Below are positions 23,563 to 35,300 of a DNA stretch of 64,000 bases, piece by piece (the stretch's first letter is position 1; each line of letters begins with the position of its first letter). The notes below the pieces were generated by a model. The model saw only the letters and a list, made by a program, of their open reading frames with translations. It was not told the DNA's origin and made no database searches. A program made the translations under genes and the position numbers. This DNA comes from Falsiroseomonas algicola (GTDB lineage Bacteria > Pseudomonadota > Alphaproteobacteria > Acetobacterales > Acetobacteraceae), in the NCBI RefSeq assembly GCF_011040385.1, contig NZ_JAAIKB010000002.1, positions 310,001 through 374,000 on the forward strand, written 5' to 3'.

Positions 23563-25938
23563 ATGCCGGACCATGCTCTGCATGGCCTCCGTGTGGTCGA
23601 TGCCTCTGAATCGATTGCCGGCCAGTACTGCGCGCGGCTCTTCGCCGATTTCGGCGCCGAGGTCGTGCTGGCCGAGCCGGCGGACGGCTCCGTCATCCGC
23701 CAAAAGCCGCCTTTCTCAGTAACCGGTGGCGACTCCCTGACTTTCCTGCATCTCAATTCAGGTAAGCACTCCATTGTGCTGACGGCGCTGCCGGAGCGGG
23801 AGCGCGAGGCGCTGCTCGCCGCCGCCGATGTCGTGATCCTGCCGTCGTCGCGCCCTGGATCGCTGTCCGGCCTGTCGCCATCCTGCGTGACGGTCGATGT
23901 GACGCCCTTCGGTCGCGAAGGGCCGCGCGCGGGCTGGGCAGGGCCGGAGATCGTCATCCAGGCGCTGTCCGGCATGATGTTCAACAATGGCGAGGATGGT
24001 CGCGAGCCGCTCTATGGCTGCGGGGACCGTTCCTCCTACGCCGCCGGCCTCGCGGCCTATATCGGCGCGCTGGCGGCGCTGCAGGCGCGGGAGGAGCGCG
24101 GCGGCGGCCAGCATGTCGACATCACGGCTGCCGAGACCGCCGCGGCCACCTGCTTCCCGCACGCCTTCCAGCACATCTACAGCGGCACGCTCCGCACCCG
24201 TGCGGATCGGACCAATCCCTGCGGCCAGATCCTTTGCCGCGATGGCTGGGTCTGCATCTGGATCTACAACCACCGCTGGGTGCGCTTTTGCGAGACGGTC
24301 GGGCTGCAGCACCTCATCCCCGACGACCGCTTCGCCGATCCGGTGATCCGCCGCCAGAACTGGGTGGAGCTCTTCGCGATCATCCAGGCGCATCTCGGCG
24401 GGGAGGAGGCCGAGGCGCTGGTGGACCGGCTGCAGCGCGCCGACGTCATCGCCGCCAAATCCTATCGACTGACGGAACTGCCGGTGCAGAAGCACCTGGC
24501 AGAGCGCGGCTACTGGGAGAGCCTGCCGGACGGGCGGCGCATCCTCGGCCCGACCTTCAGGCTGTCGCGCACGCCGCGCCGCGTCCGCGGCGGCCCGCCT
24601 GCGCTGGGGCAGGGGAAGGTTGCGTGGGATCCGCGCCCCGTCCGCGAGGGATTGGTGCAGGCGCCGCGCGCTGCTGCCGGAACCGGCCCCTTGTCGGGCC
24701 TGCGCGTGATGGAGCTGACCACCGCCTGGGCGGGGCCGATGGCGGGCCGCGTCCTCGGCTTCCTCGGCGCCGAATGCATCCACATCGAATCGCCGAACCG
24801 CGTGAATTCCTGGCGCCTGAACAAGGAACGCCCGAACCCCGACAACTTCCCGGCGGGCGAGCCGGGGGAGCGGCCCTATGACCGCTCCTTCCTCTTCAAC
24901 TCGCAGAACGTCAACAAGCTCTCCTGCATCCTCGATCTCAAGACGCAGGAAGGGCGCGCCATCGCGAAGCGCCTCGCCGCCGCCTGCGATGTCGTCATCT
25001 GCAACTTCCGCCCCGGAACGCTCGCCAAGCTCGGGCTGGATTATGAAAGCCTGCGCGCGCTGCGCCCCGACATGATCGTGGCGGAACTGCCGGCCTTCGG
25101 CCTGTCCGGCCCGCTGTCCAACCATGCAGCGCTTGGCCCGACCATGGAGATGGCGGCCGGCATGTCGAGCCTGGTCGGATACCGGGATGGCCAGCCGGAG
25201 ACGACGGGCCCCTCATATCTCGACCCCATCGGCGGCTTCAACACGGCGGCCGCGATCCTCACCGCGCTCCGCCACCGGCAGCGCACCGGCGAGGGGCAGC
25301 ATGTAGAGGTCCCGCAGGTCGAGGCCGCGATGCATCTGATCGGCGGCGAAATCCTGTCCGCGGCCGAGACCGGCCAGGATCCCGTCCGTGACGGCAACCG
25401 CTTGCCGCATGCGGCGCCGCATGATGCCTTCCCTTGTGCGGGCCATGAATCCTGGGTCGCCATCGCCGTTCGTGACGATCGCGAATGGCGCGACCTGTGC
25501 CAGGCGATGGGGCGAGACGATCTCTCCGCCGATCCGCGCTTCGCGACGCATGCCGACCGCAAGCGGCATGAGGATGAGCTGACCGCGGTGATCGCGGCCT
25601 GGTCCTGCGACAGGGATGCGCAGGCGATCGCCGACCAGCTGCAGAGCGCCGGCGTGCCGGCCGCCGCCGTGCAGAAGCCGCGCGACGTAGCGCAGGATTG
25701 CCAGCTCTCGCATCGCGGGTTCTTCCATCGGCTGGCGCATCCCGATGCAGGGGAGCATCCGCATCCGGGCCTGCCTTTCCGCCTCAGTGCCACGCCTGGC
25801 AGCCAGCGCCGCGCCGCACCGGCCTTCGGCCAGCACACCGACGATGTGCTGGCGCGCATCGCGGGCCTCAGCGCGGAGGAAATCAGGCTGGCCTGGGCCA
25901 CGAAGGCGACGGCGACCGCGCCGTTGCCGGGCGGTTGA
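23563..25938 (+). CDS. Tandem CaiB/BaiF (class III) CoA-transferase
   Basis: 791 residues, twice the usual length. Two CaiB-type domains lie in one chain: residues 1 to about 375 (HALHGLRVVDASESIAGQYCARLFADFGAEVV) and about 378 to 791 (SGLRVMELTTAWAGPMAGRVLGFLGAE, FRPGTLAKLGLDY). The second half has the fuller conserved set. Class III enzymes move CoA between carboxylic acids through a mixed anhydride. The ATG at 23563 follows GGAGCCAAGGAA. It heads an operon with a hotdog protein, an enolase and an ABC importer. Donor and acceptor acids are unknown. Confidence 0.88.
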   Translation: MPDHALHGLRVVDASESIAGQYCARLFADFGAEVVLAEPADGSVIRQKPPFSVTGGDSLTFLHLNSGKHSIVLTALPEREREALLAAADVVILPSSRPGSLSGLSPSCVTVDVTPFGREGPRAGWAGPEIVIQALSGMMFNNGEDGREPLYGCGDRSSYAAGLAAYIGALAALQAREERGGGQHVDITAAETAAATCFPHAFQHIYSGTLRTRADRTNPCGQILCRDGWVCIWIYNHRWVRFCETVGLQHLIPDDRFADPVIRRQNWVELFAIIQAHLGGEEAEALVDRLQRADVIAAKSYRLTELPVQKHLAERGYWESLPDGRRILGPTFRLSRTPRRVRGGPPALGQGKVAWDPRPVREGLVQAPRAAAGTGPLSGLRVMELTTAWAGPMAGRVLGFLGAECIHIESPNRVNSWRLNKERPNPDNFPAGEPGERPYDRSFLFNSQNVNKLSCILDLKTQEGRAIAKRLAAACDVVICNFRPGTLAKLGLDYESLRALRPDMIVAELPAFGLSGPLSNHAALGPTMEMAAGMSSLVGYRDGQPETTGPSYLDPIGGFNTAAAILTALRHRQRTGEGQHVEVPQVEAAMHLIGGEILSAAETGQDPVRDGNRLPHAAPHDAFPCAGHESWVAIAVRDDREWRDLCQAMGRDDLSADPRFATHADRKRHEDELTAVIAAWSCDRDAQAIADQLQSAGVPAAAVQKPRDVAQDCQLSHRGFFHRLAHPDAGEHPHPGLPFRLSATPGSQRRAAPAFGQHTDDVLARIAGLSAEEIRLAWATKATATAPLPGG

Positions 25939-25947
25939 GGCGACGCC

Positions 25948-26763
25948 ATGACAGCCACCATCGCCGATCCGATCGCGCTCACCATTCGGCTGGACGCCAA
26001 TCCCCGCTACAGCGGCAGCGTGCATGACGATGCCGTGGCGCGCCGCATGGGCTACCGCGCCGCGCTGGTCCCGGGCGCCTTCCTCTATGGCCATTTCAGC
26101 CGCGTCGCCGTCGATCTCTGGGGCGTGGATTGGATCGCCCGTGGTGCCATGGGGGCGACCTTCCGCCGCCCCGTCTACAACGGCGACGACGTGACCATCA
26201 CCTGCGCGCCCGGCGATGATGGCTCGATCCGCCTGTCGATGATCGGCGTCGATGGCCAGGTGGCGGCAGAAGGCTGGATCGCGCCGCCATCTGCGGGCGA
26301 AGCGCCGTCTTTGACGGACTGGCCGATGCTGCCGCTGCCGCTCCCGCAGGAGCGTCCATCGGTCACCATTCACGACCGGCTTGCCGGGCGCCGGGGTGGC
26401 ACGGCGGGATCGGTGGCGACGGAGGCGGAGATCCTGGAATCGCGGGTGGCCTTCGATGAGACGCATCCGATCTATGCCAGCACGGGGATCGCGCATCCCG
26501 GCTTCCTGATGCGGCGCGCGATGTTCGAGGTGAATGGCAGCTTCCGCTGGCCAGGCCCCATCGTGCTCACGGGCTGCGAGGCGCGGCATTTCGCGGCCCT
26601 GACGCCCGGCCAGCGCTTCGAGACATCGAGCGTGATCGTCGAGACCTTCGTACGGCGCGGCAAGCACTACGTCGTGACCGACGAGGTTGTGCTGGCCGAT
26701 GGCCGTCCCGCGGCGCGGTTCCGGCGCACGCAGCTCTACGGGCGGGACGCGGCCAATGCGTGA
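25948..26763 (+). CDS. Hotdog-fold (MaoC-like) dehydratase or thioesterase-like protein
   Basis: A 271-aa protein with a hotdog-like N-terminal part (HDDAVARRMGYRAALVPGAFLYGH near 25-50, FRRPVYNGDDVTI near 70) and a second similar part (HPGFLMRRAMFEVNG, ARHFAALTPGQRF). This suggests a double-hotdog arrangement as in MaoC/MfnB-type hydratases. It probably acts on the CoA ester made by the CoA-transferase 9 bases upstream. The usual hydratase Asp-His dyad cannot be placed with certainty. Confidence 0.65.
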   Translation: MTATIADPIALTIRLDANPRYSGSVHDDAVARRMGYRAALVPGAFLYGHFSRVAVDLWGVDWIARGAMGATFRRPVYNGDDVTITCAPGDDGSIRLSMIGVDGQVAAEGWIAPPSAGEAPSLTDWPMLPLPLPQERPSVTIHDRLAGRRGGTAGSVATEAEILESRVAFDETHPIYASTGIAHPGFLMRRAMFEVNGSFRWPGPIVLTGCEARHFAALTPGQRFETSSVIVETFVRRGKHYVVTDEVVLADGRPAARFRRTQLYGRDAANA

Positions 26764-26925
26764 AGAACGCCCCTTGCCAGCCGGATCGCACCTGTCGTCA
26801 GATCGTGGCAGCGGTGCAGGACAAGCTTCGCGTCCTGCGCGACAGAAGAATGAACAATCGGGTGGAAACGCGGGCAGCGCGGACCAAACACGGTCCACGA
26901 CGTGCCCGGCCAGGAAGGTAAAGCC

Positions 26926-28044
26926 ATGGCGGTAGCTCGCGCGACGATCAAGACCGTCGAGCCGTTCCAGGTCGCATGGTCCGCGGATGACCCGCCGGGC
27001 AGCCGCAGCGCCTTCGTGCGCATCACCACGACCGATGGCGTCGTCGGCTATGGCGAGGCATCGCCCATGCAGGGCGGCCTGCATTCCCTTGGCATCATCG
27101 AACGGGACTTGGCACCCGGCCTGATCGGCGCCGATGCCTTCGACCAGGCGGTGCTGCATGACCGCCTGTTCCACAAGAACATCAAGCTGGGCCCCGAAGG
27201 CGCGCTGACGGGGGCGCTGGCGGCCGTCGACATCGCGCTGTGGGACATCAAGGGCAAGGTGCTCGGCCTGCCCATCGCGAAGATGCTGGGCGGCGCCTGG
27301 CGCAGCGAGGTGGCTTTCTATTCCTCCGTCGGCGGCAATGCGCGCCGCACGGTGGAGGAGGTGGTGAAGGTGGTGGAAGGCCGCTTCCAGCGGGAGAAGC
27401 CCTCCGCCATCAAGGTCCGGCGTGACGGCGATCGTTCCAAGCTGGATCTCGACATTCCCGGCGACATCGCCAAGGCGAAGGCCGTACGCAGGCTGGTGGG
27501 GGATGACTTCCCGCTCGCCTGGGACGCCAACAACGGCTACTCGGTCGGCGGCGCGATCAGGGTGGGCCGGGCGCTCGAAGAACTCGGCTATATCTGGTTC
27601 GAGGAGCCTGTGCAGCACTACGACGTGCGCAACATGGGTGAGGTCGCGCAGCGCCTCGACATCACCGTCTCCGCGGCCGAACAGACCTATACGACGCAGG
27701 CCCTGGTGGACATCATCAGTGCCGGTGTCCGCATGGTGCAGCCCGACATCGTCAAGATGGGTGGCATTACCGGGCTGATGCAGTGCGCCGCGATCTGCTA
27801 CGCGCATGGCGTTGAACTGGTCCCACACCAGACGCAGCCGACGATCGGCCATGTCGCCAACCTGCATGTGCTCGCCGCCATCATGCATCTGACGAAGCCT
27901 GCGGAATATGCGGACGGGTCGGGCCGCATGGACGCGGCCTTTCCCGATCTGCCGAAGCCGCAGGGCGGGCAGTTCACCATCCCGGACGGACCCGGGCTCG
28001 GCATCCAGATCGATGACGGCGAACTCAGGCGACGCACCGCCTGA
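26926..28044 (+). CDS. Mandelate racemase/muconate-lactonizing family enzyme
   Basis: A 372-aa enolase-superfamily member. The C-terminal barrel carries KVR (Lys base region), the metal ligands in WDANNGYS, FEEPV and AAEQTY, and the Asp-His dyad candidates in QPDIVKMGG and PHQTQPTIGH. That set fits the mandelate-racemase subgroup, probably an acid-sugar dehydratase or racemase. The start at 26926 follows CAGGAAGGTAAAGCC. A 162-base gap upstream could hold a second promoter. The likely substrate is a hydroxy-acid imported by the downstream ABC system (inference). Confidence 0.88.
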   Translation: MAVARATIKTVEPFQVAWSADDPPGSRSAFVRITTTDGVVGYGEASPMQGGLHSLGIIERDLAPGLIGADAFDQAVLHDRLFHKNIKLGPEGALTGALAAVDIALWDIKGKVLGLPIAKMLGGAWRSEVAFYSSVGGNARRTVEEVVKVVEGRFQREKPSAIKVRRDGDRSKLDLDIPGDIAKAKAVRRLVGDDFPLAWDANNGYSVGGAIRVGRALEELGYIWFEEPVQHYDVRNMGEVAQRLDITVSAAEQTYTTQALVDIISAGVRMVQPDIVKMGGITGLMQCAAICYAHGVELVPHQTQPTIGHVANLHVLAAIMHLTKPAEYADGSGRMDAAFPDLPKPQGGQFTIPDGPGLGIQIDDGELRRRTA

Positions 28045-28074
28045 CAGCGACCGCGCAACAGGGAGGAAAGAACC

Positions 28075-29661
28075 ATGAATCGCCGTGAAGTGCTCAAGCT
28101 TGGCAGCGCCGCCTTCGCGGCAAGCATGGCTGGCGTCGCGTCATCCCATGCACAGGAAGCGGATGTGCTCCGCATCGGCATCGCCGCCGCCCGCCCGCGG
28201 CACAGCGACCCGAACCTGACCACGCAGGGATCGGACAACTGGGCGACCGAGCAGATGTACGAACAGCTCGTGCGCCCGGATGACGGCCGCTTCGCCGTGA
28301 CGCCGGAGGAGAACATCCCGACGCTGGCGATCAGCTGGACGCAGTCCGAGGATGCGCTGACCTGGCGCTTCCGGCTGCGGGAAGGCGTGCAGTTCCACAA
28401 GGGCTACGGGGAGATGACGTCGGAGGACGTCGTCTACTCCTACCAGCGCGCGATCACCGGCGGCACGAATACGACGATCCTCGCGAATGTCGCGGATGTG
28501 CAGCCGGATGGCCGCTACGGCGTCGTCATCCGGCTGAAGAGCCCTGATGCCAGCTTCCTCGGATCCACCGCCTTTCTGAACAACACCTCCATCGTCTCCA
28601 AGAAGGCGGCGACGGAGATGGGAGAGCGGTTCACGACGGACGCGGTCGGTACTGGCCCCTATGAACTGGTCCGCTTCGACACCAATGGCGCCATCATCAT
28701 GAAGCGCCATGAGGGCTACTGGGGCCAGAAGGCGAAGATCGGCAACGTCGAGTGCGTGTACATCGCCGACACCACGGCGCGGACGCTCGCGCTGCTCGCC
28801 GGCCGCATCGACATGATGGAGGCGGTGCGCGCCCCGGGTTGGGTGCAATCTATGTTGCAGCGTGACCGCACGCTGAAGATGGATATGACGGCGCCAGGTT
28901 CCTTCAACACGCTGCATGTGAACCTGACGAGGGCCCCCTTCGGCAATCTGAAGGTCCGCCAGGCATTGATGCACGCCATCAACCGCCCCGCCGTGTCGCA
29001 GGCGCTGGCCCCGATGGGCGGCGTGATGGCGTGCCTGCAGCCGCCCGGTTTCCCCGCTGGCTTCACGACCGAACAGCTGCCGCCGGAACTACGCTACCCC
29101 CACGACCCACGCCGCGCCCGCGCGCTGCTGGCGGAAGCGGGTTTTCCGAACGGGATCAGCTTCTCCGCGAACAGCAGCCGGCGGGAGGACTATTCCTCCA
29201 CCATGCTCATCGTGCAGGAACAGCTGCGCGCGGCGGGCTTCAACATGGATTTGAAGATCGGCGACCACACCGCGTATCACGCCGATAATCGCTCGGACAA
29301 GAATACGCTGGCGATGCATTCGTCGAGCTACCCGCCCATCCCGACGCAGCTCTACCAGCAGCAACTGGCGGCGGCGTCGGTGGTGAAGGCGGATGGCTCG
29401 GGTGGCGGCAATTACAGCCATTACGGCGTCGCGATGCCCGGCATCGACGGGCTGCTCGACCGCGCGCTGAAGACCTCGAGCTTCCGGGACTATGAAGCCA
29501 TCTGCAAGGAGATCGAGCTTCAGGTCCTGCGCGACCTGCCGCTCATCGGGCTGTCCACCCTGTCCTTCACCGTAGCCCGTCGCGGCAACATCGACCTCGG
29601 CTACGAGGTGAAGGGCGGCTATGCCCGCTGGCGCTTCCACCGCGCCACGAAGCGCGTCTGA
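28075..29661 (+). CDS. ABC transporter substrate-binding protein, family 5 (Dpp/Opp type)
   Basis: 528 residues with a twin-arginine leader (NRREVLKLGSAAFAAS, cleavage near SHAQ). Domain stretches include YEQLVRPDDGRF, LTWRFRLREGVQFHKG, SEDVVYSYQRAI and GTGPYELVRFD, all typical of peptide/nickel/opine-type receptors. GGGAGGAAAGAACC precedes the ATG. The full set of two permeases and two ATPases follows, so the import system is complete. Family 5 members also carry non-peptide ligands, which would suit the enolase and CoA-transferase context. Confidence 0.92.
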   Translation: MNRREVLKLGSAAFAASMAGVASSHAQEADVLRIGIAAARPRHSDPNLTTQGSDNWATEQMYEQLVRPDDGRFAVTPEENIPTLAISWTQSEDALTWRFRLREGVQFHKGYGEMTSEDVVYSYQRAITGGTNTTILANVADVQPDGRYGVVIRLKSPDASFLGSTAFLNNTSIVSKKAATEMGERFTTDAVGTGPYELVRFDTNGAIIMKRHEGYWGQKAKIGNVECVYIADTTARTLALLAGRIDMMEAVRAPGWVQSMLQRDRTLKMDMTAPGSFNTLHVNLTRAPFGNLKVRQALMHAINRPAVSQALAPMGGVMACLQPPGFPAGFTTEQLPPELRYPHDPRRARALLAEAGFPNGISFSANSSRREDYSSTMLIVQEQLRAAGFNMDLKIGDHTAYHADNRSDKNTLAMHSSSYPPIPTQLYQQQLAAASVVKADGSGGGNYSHYGVAMPGIDGLLDRALKTSSFRDYEAICKEIELQVLRDLPLIGLSTLSFTVARRGNIDLGYEVKGGYARWRFHRATKRV

Positions 29662-29679
29662 ACGGCGGGGGAGCACAGC

Positions 29680-30618
29680 ATGGGCCACTTCCTCCTTCGA
29701 CGCCTGTTCGATGCGGTGCCGACGGTCCTGCTGGTGCTGACCCTCGTCTTTGCCGCGATGCGCATCCTGCCGGGCGATCCGGCGCTGGCGGCGCTGGGCG
29801 ACAATGCGTTGCCCGAACAGCTGGCCGCCTTCCGCGAGCAGTTCGGGCTGAACCAGCCCCTGTGGCGGCAATATCTCGATTTCCTTGGCGGCGTGCTGAC
29901 CTTCGACCTCGGGCGGTCGCTGCTGCACAGCCGCCCGGTGCTGGAGATGCTGGCCCATGCGCTGCCCTTCACCATCGAGCTGACGATCGTCGCCACCTTC
30001 ATCGGCGTGACCATCGGCGTGCCGCTCGGCGTGCTCGCCGCCACGCGGCGCAACCGGCTGCCGGATTCCGGCGTGCGGCTGTTCTCCCTCGTGGGATATG
30101 CGGTGCCTGACTTCTATCTCGGCGCCCTGCTGCTTATCACCTTCTCGCTCAACCTCGGCCTGTTCCCGATCAGCGGTGGCGGAGAGGGTTTCTGGGATCG
30201 CATGTACCATGTGCTGCTGCCCGCCATCACGCTCGCCTTCCTGAAGGCGGCCTTCATCGGCAAGCTGACGCGCACCTCCCTGCTGGAGGTCTTCGGCAAG
30301 GACTATGTCCGCACCGCCCGCGCCAAGGGCGCGCGGGAAGGCCGCGTCATCTACCGCCATGCGCTGCGCAACGCGCTGCTGCCGCTGACCACGGGCCTCG
30401 GCATCAGCCTGCTGGCGACGCTGTCGGGATCCGTGGCGGTGGAACTCGTGTTCAACCGACCCGGCATCGGCACGCTGCTGATCGGCGCCATCAGCGAACG
30501 CGACTACGCCGTCATCCAGGGCGGCATCATCGTCTTCGCGCTTCTCGTCGTCTTCGTGAACCTGCTGATCGATCTGCTCTACATCGCCGTCGATCCGAGG
30601 CTGAGGGTGCAGGCATGA
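29680..30618 (+). CDS. ABC permease, DppB type
   Basis: 312 residues of inner-membrane permease. The N-terminus LLRRLFDAVPTVLLVLTLVF with MRILPGDPA is diagnostic of the DppB/OppB branch. The cytoplasmic coupling loop DYVRTARAKGAREGRVIYRHALRNALLPL is typical. About six membrane segments are visible. The stop overlaps the next permease start in ATGA. Confidence 0.93.
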   Translation: MGHFLLRRLFDAVPTVLLVLTLVFAAMRILPGDPALAALGDNALPEQLAAFREQFGLNQPLWRQYLDFLGGVLTFDLGRSLLHSRPVLEMLAHALPFTIELTIVATFIGVTIGVPLGVLAATRRNRLPDSGVRLFSLVGYAVPDFYLGALLLITFSLNLGLFPISGGGEGFWDRMYHVLLPAITLAFLKAAFIGKLTRTSLLEVFGKDYVRTARAKGAREGRVIYRHALRNALLPLTTGLGISLLATLSGSVAVELVFNRPGIGTLLIGAISERDYAVIQGGIIVFALLVVFVNLLIDLLYIAVDPRLRVQA

Positions 30619-31492
30619 GCGCCGTGACCGAACGCCTTGACCTGCTGGCGCCGGAGCCCTCCCGCCTGGCCATCGTGCGGATGGTCATCCTCAACAGGCC
30701 GAGCACCATCGCTGCGGTCTGCCTGATTCTCGTCTTCGTGGCGATCGCAACCGCCGCGCCCCTGATCGCGCCCTATGATCCGCTGGCGCAGAGCTACATC
30801 AAGATCAACCAGTCGCCCTCCTGGGAGCATTGGCTGGGCACCGACCAGTTCGGCCGCGACGTACTGTCCCGCATGATCTACGGGTCCCGCAATTCGCTGA
30901 TCATCGGCGTGCTCGCGCCGCTGGTCGCGGCCATCATCGGCACGACGCTGGGCGTGGTGGCGGGCTTCTTCGGTGGGATCATCGATCGCGTCATCTCCCG
31001 CCTCGTGGACCTGCTCATCTCCTTCCCGGAACTGCTGCTGGCCATCATCATCGCGGCCGCCCTCGGTGGCGGCTTCTGGAACATCGTCATCGTGCTGGCC
31101 GCCGCCTTCGTACCGAATTTCGCGCGGGTGGCCCGGGCGCAGACCATGGCGGTGCGGGCGGAGCCCTATGTGGAAGCGGCCGTCGCCTCCGGCGTCACGC
31201 AGCTCCGCATCATCATGCGCCACATCATCCCGAATATCGCCGCCCCGATCGTGGTGCTGATGACGCTCTGGACCGCCTCTGCCATCCGGCTCGAAGCCTC
31301 GCTGAGCTTCCTCGGCCTCGGCACACAGGCGCCGCAGCCGAGCTGGGGCAACATCATCCGCGACGGGCTGAACAATTTGTTCGGATCGCCCTGGCCCGTG
31401 ATCGGCGCGGGCCTCGCCATCACCAGCGTCGTGCTCGCCTTCAATCTGCTGGGCGACACGATCCGCGATGTGCTGGACCCGGAGACCTCCCC

Positions 31493-31496
<4 letters not shown>
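30615..31496 (+). CDS. ABC permease, DppC type
   Basis: 293 residues. LAPLIAPYDPLAQ-like N-terminal stretch (APLIAPYDPLAQSYIKIN), LGTDQFGRDVLSRMIYGSR and the coupling loop YVEAAVASGVTQLRIIMRHIIPN identify the DppC/OppC branch. SFLGLGTQAPQPSWGNII near the C-terminus is a further hallmark. It is coupled by ATGA to both the permease before it and the ATPase after it. Confidence 0.93.
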
Positions 31497-32511
<1,015 letters not shown>

Positions 32512-32515
<4 letters not shown>

Positions 32516-33504
32516 CCGGACCGCTGCTCTCCGTCCGCGACCTTCGCAAGGTGTTCAATGCGCAGGCCGGGTTCGGGCGTCCGTCGGCCGGCGTTCGCGC
32601 CGTCGACGGCATATCCTTCGATGTCGAGCCCGGGGAAACGCTGGCGCTGGTTGGCGAGTCCGGCTGCGGCAAGTCCACGCTCGGGCGGCTGATCCTGCAA
32701 CTCATCCCGGCCAGTGGAGGCCAGGTGATGTTCGAGGGGGTGGACCTTGTCCATCTCGGCACGCGTCCGTTGCGCGAGATGCGGCGCCGGATGCAGATGG
32801 TGTTCCAGGACCCCTTCGGATCGCTCAGCCCGCGGCGCAGCGTGGCCGACATCGTGGCGGAGCCAATCGATTCCTTCGGCCTGGCGCCATCGCGGAAGGC
32901 GAGGCGGGAGATGGTGGCGGATTTGCTCCACCAGGTCGGCCTGCCATCGTCGGTGATGGACCGCTACCCCCGGCAGTTCTCCGGCGGGCAGCGGCAGCGC
33001 ATCGGCATCGCGCGCGCCATCGCGGCCGGGCCCTCCTTCATCGTGGCGGATGAACCGGTCTCGGCGCTCGATGTCTCCGTGCAGGCGCAGGTGATCAACC
33101 TGATGCAGGATCTGCAGGAAAGCCGCGGCCTCACCTACCTGTTCATCGCGCATGACCTGGCGGTGGTGCGGCACATCGCGACGCGGGTCGCGGTGATGTA
33201 TCTCGGCCGCATCGTGGAGATCGGCCCCAAGGCGCGGGTCTATGCCGCGCCCCACCACCCCTACACCCAGGCGCTGCTCTCCGCGGCGCCGAACCCCGAC
33301 CCCGATATTCCGAAGCGCCAGATCATCCTGACGGGCGACGTGCCAAGCCCGAGCAACGCACCGAGCGGCTGCGCCTTCCACACGCGCTGCCCGATCGCGC
33401 AGGCACGCTGCCGGATGGAAGCGCCGGAGTTGCGCCCAGTCGGCGGCGGCCACCAGGCCGCCTGCCACTTCGCGACGGATCACCCGATCCCGGTGCCCTC
33501 CTGA
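32512..33504 (+). CDS. ABC ATPase, DppF type
   Basis: 330 residues. Walker [10 protein letters not shown] near 43, [16 protein letters not shown], signature [14 protein letters not shown], Walker [13 protein letters not shown], and the C-terminal [15 protein letters not shown]. It completes the heterodimeric ATPase of the importer and is coupled to the previous gene by ATGA. It is the last gene of the LacI-controlled plus-strand cluster; the convergent ThuA gene ends 12 bases later. Confidence 0.93.
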
Positions 33505-33516
33505 CGCGGCATCACG

Positions 33517-34164
33517 TCAGTCCCGCGCGGCCCAGTTCATGCCGCGGCGGAGGATGGTGCGCATCGACGGCACTTCCAGCTCCGCCGCGACATGGCCGAG
33601 GGAGGAGTAGAAGACGCGGCCCTTGCCGTGGCGGCGCTTCCACACGACGGGCATGACATGGCCCGCGATCCAGTCGGCGTGTTCGCCGCTGAAGGTCGTC
33701 GTCGCTAGCACCTCGTTGTTCGGATCGACATGCATGTAGTACTGCTCCGACCGGTAGGGGAAATCGCTGATCCCCTGCATGATCGGATCATCGGGCTTCG
33801 TGATCTGCACAGTGTAGTCTATGATGTTGCCGGGATGCGCGACCCATTGGCCGCCGACCATGAACTGGTAGCGCACCTCGTTGCGGAAGCTGTCGGCCAT
33901 CTGGCCGTGGAAGCCCGCGAGCCCCGTGCCGGCGCGCACCGCATTCGACAGGCCCTCCACCTCCTCCTTCTCGATGGTGGACATGGTCACCATCGGGACG
34001 ATGAGGTTGAAGTCGCCGAGCGCGGGGTCGGTATAGGCTTCCGTGGTGTTCTCTAGCACCACGTCGAAGCCGTCCTCCTTCAGCATCGCGGCCACGATGT
34101 CCGCGCATTCCTTGGGCTGGTGGCCGGGCCAGCCGCCCCAGACGATCAGGGCCTGCTTGGTCAT
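33517..34164 (-). CDS. ThuA-domain protein (trehalose-utilisation type)
   Basis: A 215-aa glutamine-amidotransferase-like ThuA protein. [34 protein letters not shown] and [20 protein letters not shown] match the family. ThuA proteins are associated with conversion of keto-sugars, often with a Gfo/Idh dehydrogenase, and such a gene lies immediately upstream. The start at 34164 follows GGAGGAAACATCC. It is the last gene of a three-gene minus-strand unit with the dehydrogenase and the ROK regulator. Confidence 0.88.
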   Translation of the reverse strand: MTKQALIVWGGWPGHQPKECADIVAAMLKEDGFDVVLENTTEAYTDPALGDFNLIVPMVTMSTIEKEEVEGLSNAVRAGTGLAGFHGQMADSFRNEVRYQFMVGGQWVAHPGNIIDYTVQITKPDDPIMQGISDFPYRSEQYYMHVDPNNEVLATTTFSGEHADWIAGHVMPVVWKRRHGKGRVFYSSLGHVAAELEVPSMRTILRRGMNWAARD

Positions 34165-34180
34165 GGATGTTTCCTCCGGT

Positions 34181-35278
34181 TCAGTCGAGATCGCCGAGCA
34201 CGCTGCGCGCGGGCAGGGGCGCGGGCCGCTCGCAGCGGCTTTCGATCGGGATGGTGCGGCCTTCGTCGCTGGAACGGCCGAAAGCCTCCATGATCTCCAG
34301 CACGTGGTAGGCGACATCGCCATTGCAGCGATGCGGGCGGCCGGAACGGATGGCGCGCGCCATGTCGGCCAGGCCGAGGATGCGGAAATTGCCGTCGGCA
34401 AAGCCGTGGGAGAGTGGCATATCTGCCCAGGGTTCGCGTCGCTTAGCGAGCGCGACCGTGCCGCCGAAGCGGTTGGGATCAGGCACGACGATCGTGCCCT
34501 CCGTCCCGTAGATCTCCATGTTGCCATGGCGATGCTGCCAGACATCGAAGCTGGTGGTCACCGCGATCACAGCGCCGTTCACGAAGTGCAGCAGCCCGGT
34601 GACATGGGTCGGCGTCTCGACCTTGATCACCTCGCCGGTCTTCGGCCCGCTGCCGACCATGCGCTCCGCGAAGCCGCTGGTGGTGGCGCCGATGACGTGG
34701 GCAACGGGGCCAAGCAGGTTGATGAGGTTGGTCAGGTAGTAGGGCCCCATGTCGAACATCGGCCCGCCGCCCGGCGCGTAGTAGAAGGCGGGGTCGGGAT
34801 GCCAATGCTCATGCCCGTGGTTGAGCATGAAGGCGGTGCCCGAAAGTGGCGTGCCGATCGCGCCGTCATCGATCAGCTTGCGCGCGGTCTGGTGCGCGCC
34901 GCCAAGGAAGGTGTCCGGCGCGCTGCCGACGCGCAGCCCCGCCTTGGCCGCTTCCTCCAGCAGCGTTCGGCCCTCCGCCGTGGAGGTCGCGAGCGGCTTC
35001 TCGGTGTGCACATGCTTGCCCGCGCGGATGGCAGCGAGGCCGACGGGCACATGCGCCTGGGGCGTGGTGAGGTTCAGCACCACCTCGATCGCGGGATCGG
35101 CCAGCAGCGCCTCCACCGTGGTGGCGCGCAGGTTGAACTCCGTCGCGCGGCGCTGCGCCTGCTCCGCGTTCATGTCGGCGCAGCAGGTGATGGCGAGTTC
35201 GGGAAACATTGGCGCGGTGCGCAGATAGGCGGCGCTGATGTTGCCGCAGCCGATCAGGCCGACGGTCACCGGTTTCAT
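34181..35278 (-). CDS. Gfo/Idh/MocA-family sugar dehydrogenase
   Basis: 365 residues. N-terminal Rossmann stretch [15 protein letters not shown], the catalytic-region motif EKPLATS near residue 95, and [15 protein letters not shown] in the C-terminal domain. It would oxidise or reduce a sugar or cyclitol with NAD(P). The ATG at 35278 has GGAGGAAACGAGCC upstream; the open frame extends to 35359 but would overlap the ROK gene. A second family member lies at 40830 in the divergent operon, so two oxidation steps are possible. Confidence 0.9.
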   Translation of the reverse strand: MKPVTVGLIGCGNISAAYLRTAPMFPELAITCCADMNAEQAQRRATEFNLRATTVEALLADPAIEVVLNLTTPQAHVPVGLAAIRAGKHVHTEKPLATSTAEGRTLLEEAAKAGLRVGSAPDTFLGGAHQTARKLIDDGAIGTPLSGTAFMLNHGHEHWHPDPAFYYAPGGGPMFDMGPYYLTNLINLLGPVAHVIGATTSGFAERMVGSGPKTGEVIKVETPTHVTGLLHFVNGAVIAVTTSFDVWQHRHGNMEIYGTEGTIVVPDPNRFGGTVALAKRREPWADMPLSHGFADGNFRILGLADMARAIRSGRPHRCNGDVAYHVLEIMEAFGRSSDEGRTIPIESRCERPAPLPARSVLGDLD

Positions 35279-35300
35279 GGCTCGTTTCCTCCATGCCCCA

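Noticed and set aside
25213-27888. An 891-residue minus-strand frame
   Set aside because: It is antisense to the CoA-transferase, hotdog and enolase genes, which all carry family motifs.
30830-31492. N-terminal extension of the DppD-type ATPase
   Set aside because: The extension is the shadow of the DppC-type permease; the ATGA overlap gives the real start at 31493.
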